DNA of 5,810 bases, from contig JAPKYY010000913.1 of NCBI GenBank assembly GCA_026394095.1, forward strand, positions 1 through 5,810. Reading direction: 5' to 3'. This document shows positions 4,761-5,810 of this stretch, in pieces (within the stretch, counting starts at the first letter, position 1; each line of letters starts with the position of its first letter). The translations under genes and the position numbers were made by a program. Source of the DNA: Acidobacteriota bacterium (lineage in GTDB: Bacteria > Acidobacteriota > Terriglobia > Bryobacterales > Bryobacteraceae). The notes beneath the pieces were generated by a model. It ran no database searches. It was not told the origin of the DNA and saw only the letters and a list, made by a program, of their open reading frames with translations.

Positions 4761-5810
4761 GTGAAATCGTTTCTTTTGTTGCTGGCAATGTCTCTTGCCT
4801 CTTCCTCAAACATAGCTTTTGCCCAAGACCTCGTAGGAACCTGGCAAGGTGCTTTGGCCCTTCCCAATGGCAAAGAATTACGGCTGGTTTTCAAGATTCC
4901 AAAAGTCGACGCCCCGCCCCAGAAAGGCACCGCCTACAGCATCGATCAAGGTGGAGTTGCCATACCGATCAGCCCCATCACAATTCAGGGCAAAGATGTC
5001 AAGATGATGATCCCGATGATTGGCGGGATTGGCGGATCCTACGAAGGCAAACTGGAAGCCGATAACCAAACCATCACCGGAAACTGGAAACAGGGCCCAC
5101 AGCCTATGGCCCTGGTCATCAAGCGAGTCAAGCCAGAAGAGGCATGGGAGATCCCAGAACCCCCTCCCCAGCCCAAACCAATGGCTGCCAGCGAAGTTCC
5201 TGAATTTGAAGTGGCCACCATCAAGCCCTCGAAGCCCGATCAACAGGGTAAAGGAATTACCGTAAGAGGCCGCCAGTTCGTAACCATCAATACATCGCTA
5301 AACGACTTGATTACTTTCGTCTATGGCCTGCACGCAAAGCAAATCAGCGGCGGGCAAGCCTGGATGGATAGCGAAAGGTTCGACATCACAGCCCAGCCCA
5401 AAGGCGAAGGCCAGCCCAATGAAAAACAACTGAAAACCATGATTCAGAAGTTATTGGCTGAGCGCTTCAAACTCACCTTCCATCGTGAAAAGAAAGAACA
5501 GTCAGTCTACGCAGTAACAGTCGCCAAAGGCGGATCAAAACTCACCAAGAGTGAAGGCGACCCCAACGGACTTCCCGGTCTCGGCTTTCGCGGACTCGGC
5601 GCCTTAATCGTAAGAAATGCAAACATCGCCGACTTCGCCAGCCTCATGCAGACTGCAGTTCTCGATCGCCCCGTCGTCGACCAGACTGGACTCACCGGAC
5701 GATGGGACTTCACCCTCGACTGGACCCCGGATGAGTTCCAGTTTGCCGGAATGGGAGTCAAGATGCCACCGCCAGCCAACAACGGCGCGGCAAAGCCGGA
5801 TCTCTTCACC
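4761..5810 (+). CDS. Exported TIGR03435/DUF3738 protein with an extra N-terminal beta-rich domain, 3' end outside window
   Basis: The frame is open from GTG 4761 to the last base (350 codons seen, no stop). Residues 1-21 are a signal peptide (MKSFLLLLAM, then a likely AFA|QD site). Residues about 23-124 form a separate beta-rich domain beginning LVGTWQGAL, with SYEGKLEADNQTITGNW near its end, of the lipocalin-like type seen before several acidobacterial secreted domains. A proline-rich linker (EIPEPPPQPKP, about 130-140) leads to the TIGR03435/DUF3738 domain: PEFEVATIKPSKP (147-159), LNDLITFVYGL (180-190), MIQKLLAERFKLTFHREKK (227-245), YAVTVAKGGSKL (250-261), LDRPVVDQTGLTGRWDFTLDW (301-321) and the late PDLFT. 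Family members usually continue a few dozen residues past PDLFT, so little is missing. The family is abundant in Solibacter-type Acidobacteriota; its function is unknown. It is divergently oriented to the sulfatase operon. A hairpin ends just before its ribosome-binding site. Confidence 0.93.
   Translation, partial: MKSFLLLLAMSLASSSNIAFAQDLVGTWQGALALPNGKELRLVFKIPKVDAPPQKGTAYSIDQGGVAIPISPITIQGKDVKMMIPMIGGIGGSYEGKLEADNQTITGNWKQGPQPMALVIKRVKPEEAWEIPEPPPQPKPMAASEVPEFEVATIKPSKPDQQGKGITVRGRQFVTINTSLNDLITFVYGLHAKQISGGQAWMDSERFDITAQPKGEGQPNEKQLKTMIQKLLAERFKLTFHREKKEQSVYAVTVAKGGSKLTKSEGDPNGLPGLGFRGLGALIVRNANIADFASLMQTAVLDRPVVDQTGLTGRWDFTLDWTPDEFQFAGMGVKMPPPANNGAAKPDLFT

Noticed and set aside
5507..5809. 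A 100-codon - strand open frame at the right end.
   Set aside because: It lies opposite the TIGR03435 domain, whose hallmark motifs are plainly encoded on the + strand.

Overview
The window looks like a chromosomal stretch from an acidobacterium, most likely a Solibacter/Bryobacterales relative. The best clue is the gene running off the right end: it carries the TIGR03435/DUF3738 domain, a family greatly expanded in Solibacter-type Acidobacteriota. The moderately GC-rich base use, the RR-x-FL signal peptide on a sulfatase and the abundance of secreted proteins of unknown function fit this. The assignment rests on family knowledge, because there is no rRNA or other phylogenetic marker here.

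Layout. Positions 1-1566 (+) hold most of a membrane-bound sensor histidine kinase (dCache-like sensor, one TM helix, HAMP, HisKA, HATPase) whose N-terminus lies outside the window. Positions 1567-1802 lie between converging genes and are densely structured. They hold a probable sigma70 promoter sitting in the last codons of the kinase, a likely ~159-nt small RNA, an intrinsic terminator for the + strand, and directly beside it a second one for the - strand. Positions 1803-4552 (-) look like a three-gene operon, read from right to left: an unrecognised small secreted protein, a Tat-type Cys-formylglycine sulfatase, and a secreted DUF4394 protein. Positions 4553-4760 are a 208-bp divergent intergenic region. 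It has an inverted repeat over the ribosome-binding region of the leftward operon, and a strong 5'UTR hairpin ending one base before the Shine-Dalgarno sequence of the rightward gene. Positions 4761-5810 (+) encode a GTG-started exported protein with an extra N-terminal beta-rich domain followed by a TIGR03435/DUF3738 domain. It is open to the window end and probably lacks only its last few dozen residues.

How it works together. Four of the five proteins carry export signals and the fifth senses the periplasm, so the region is concerned with the cell envelope or outside. The sulfatase probably removes sulfate from an organic sulfate ester; its two operon partners have no known activity. Nothing in the sequence ties the kinase to the sulfatase operon, and no response regulator is in view. 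I see no mobile element, CRISPR array, tRNA or rRNA. The least ordinary features are the candidate small RNA after the kinase gene and the hairpin next to the TIGR03435 start.
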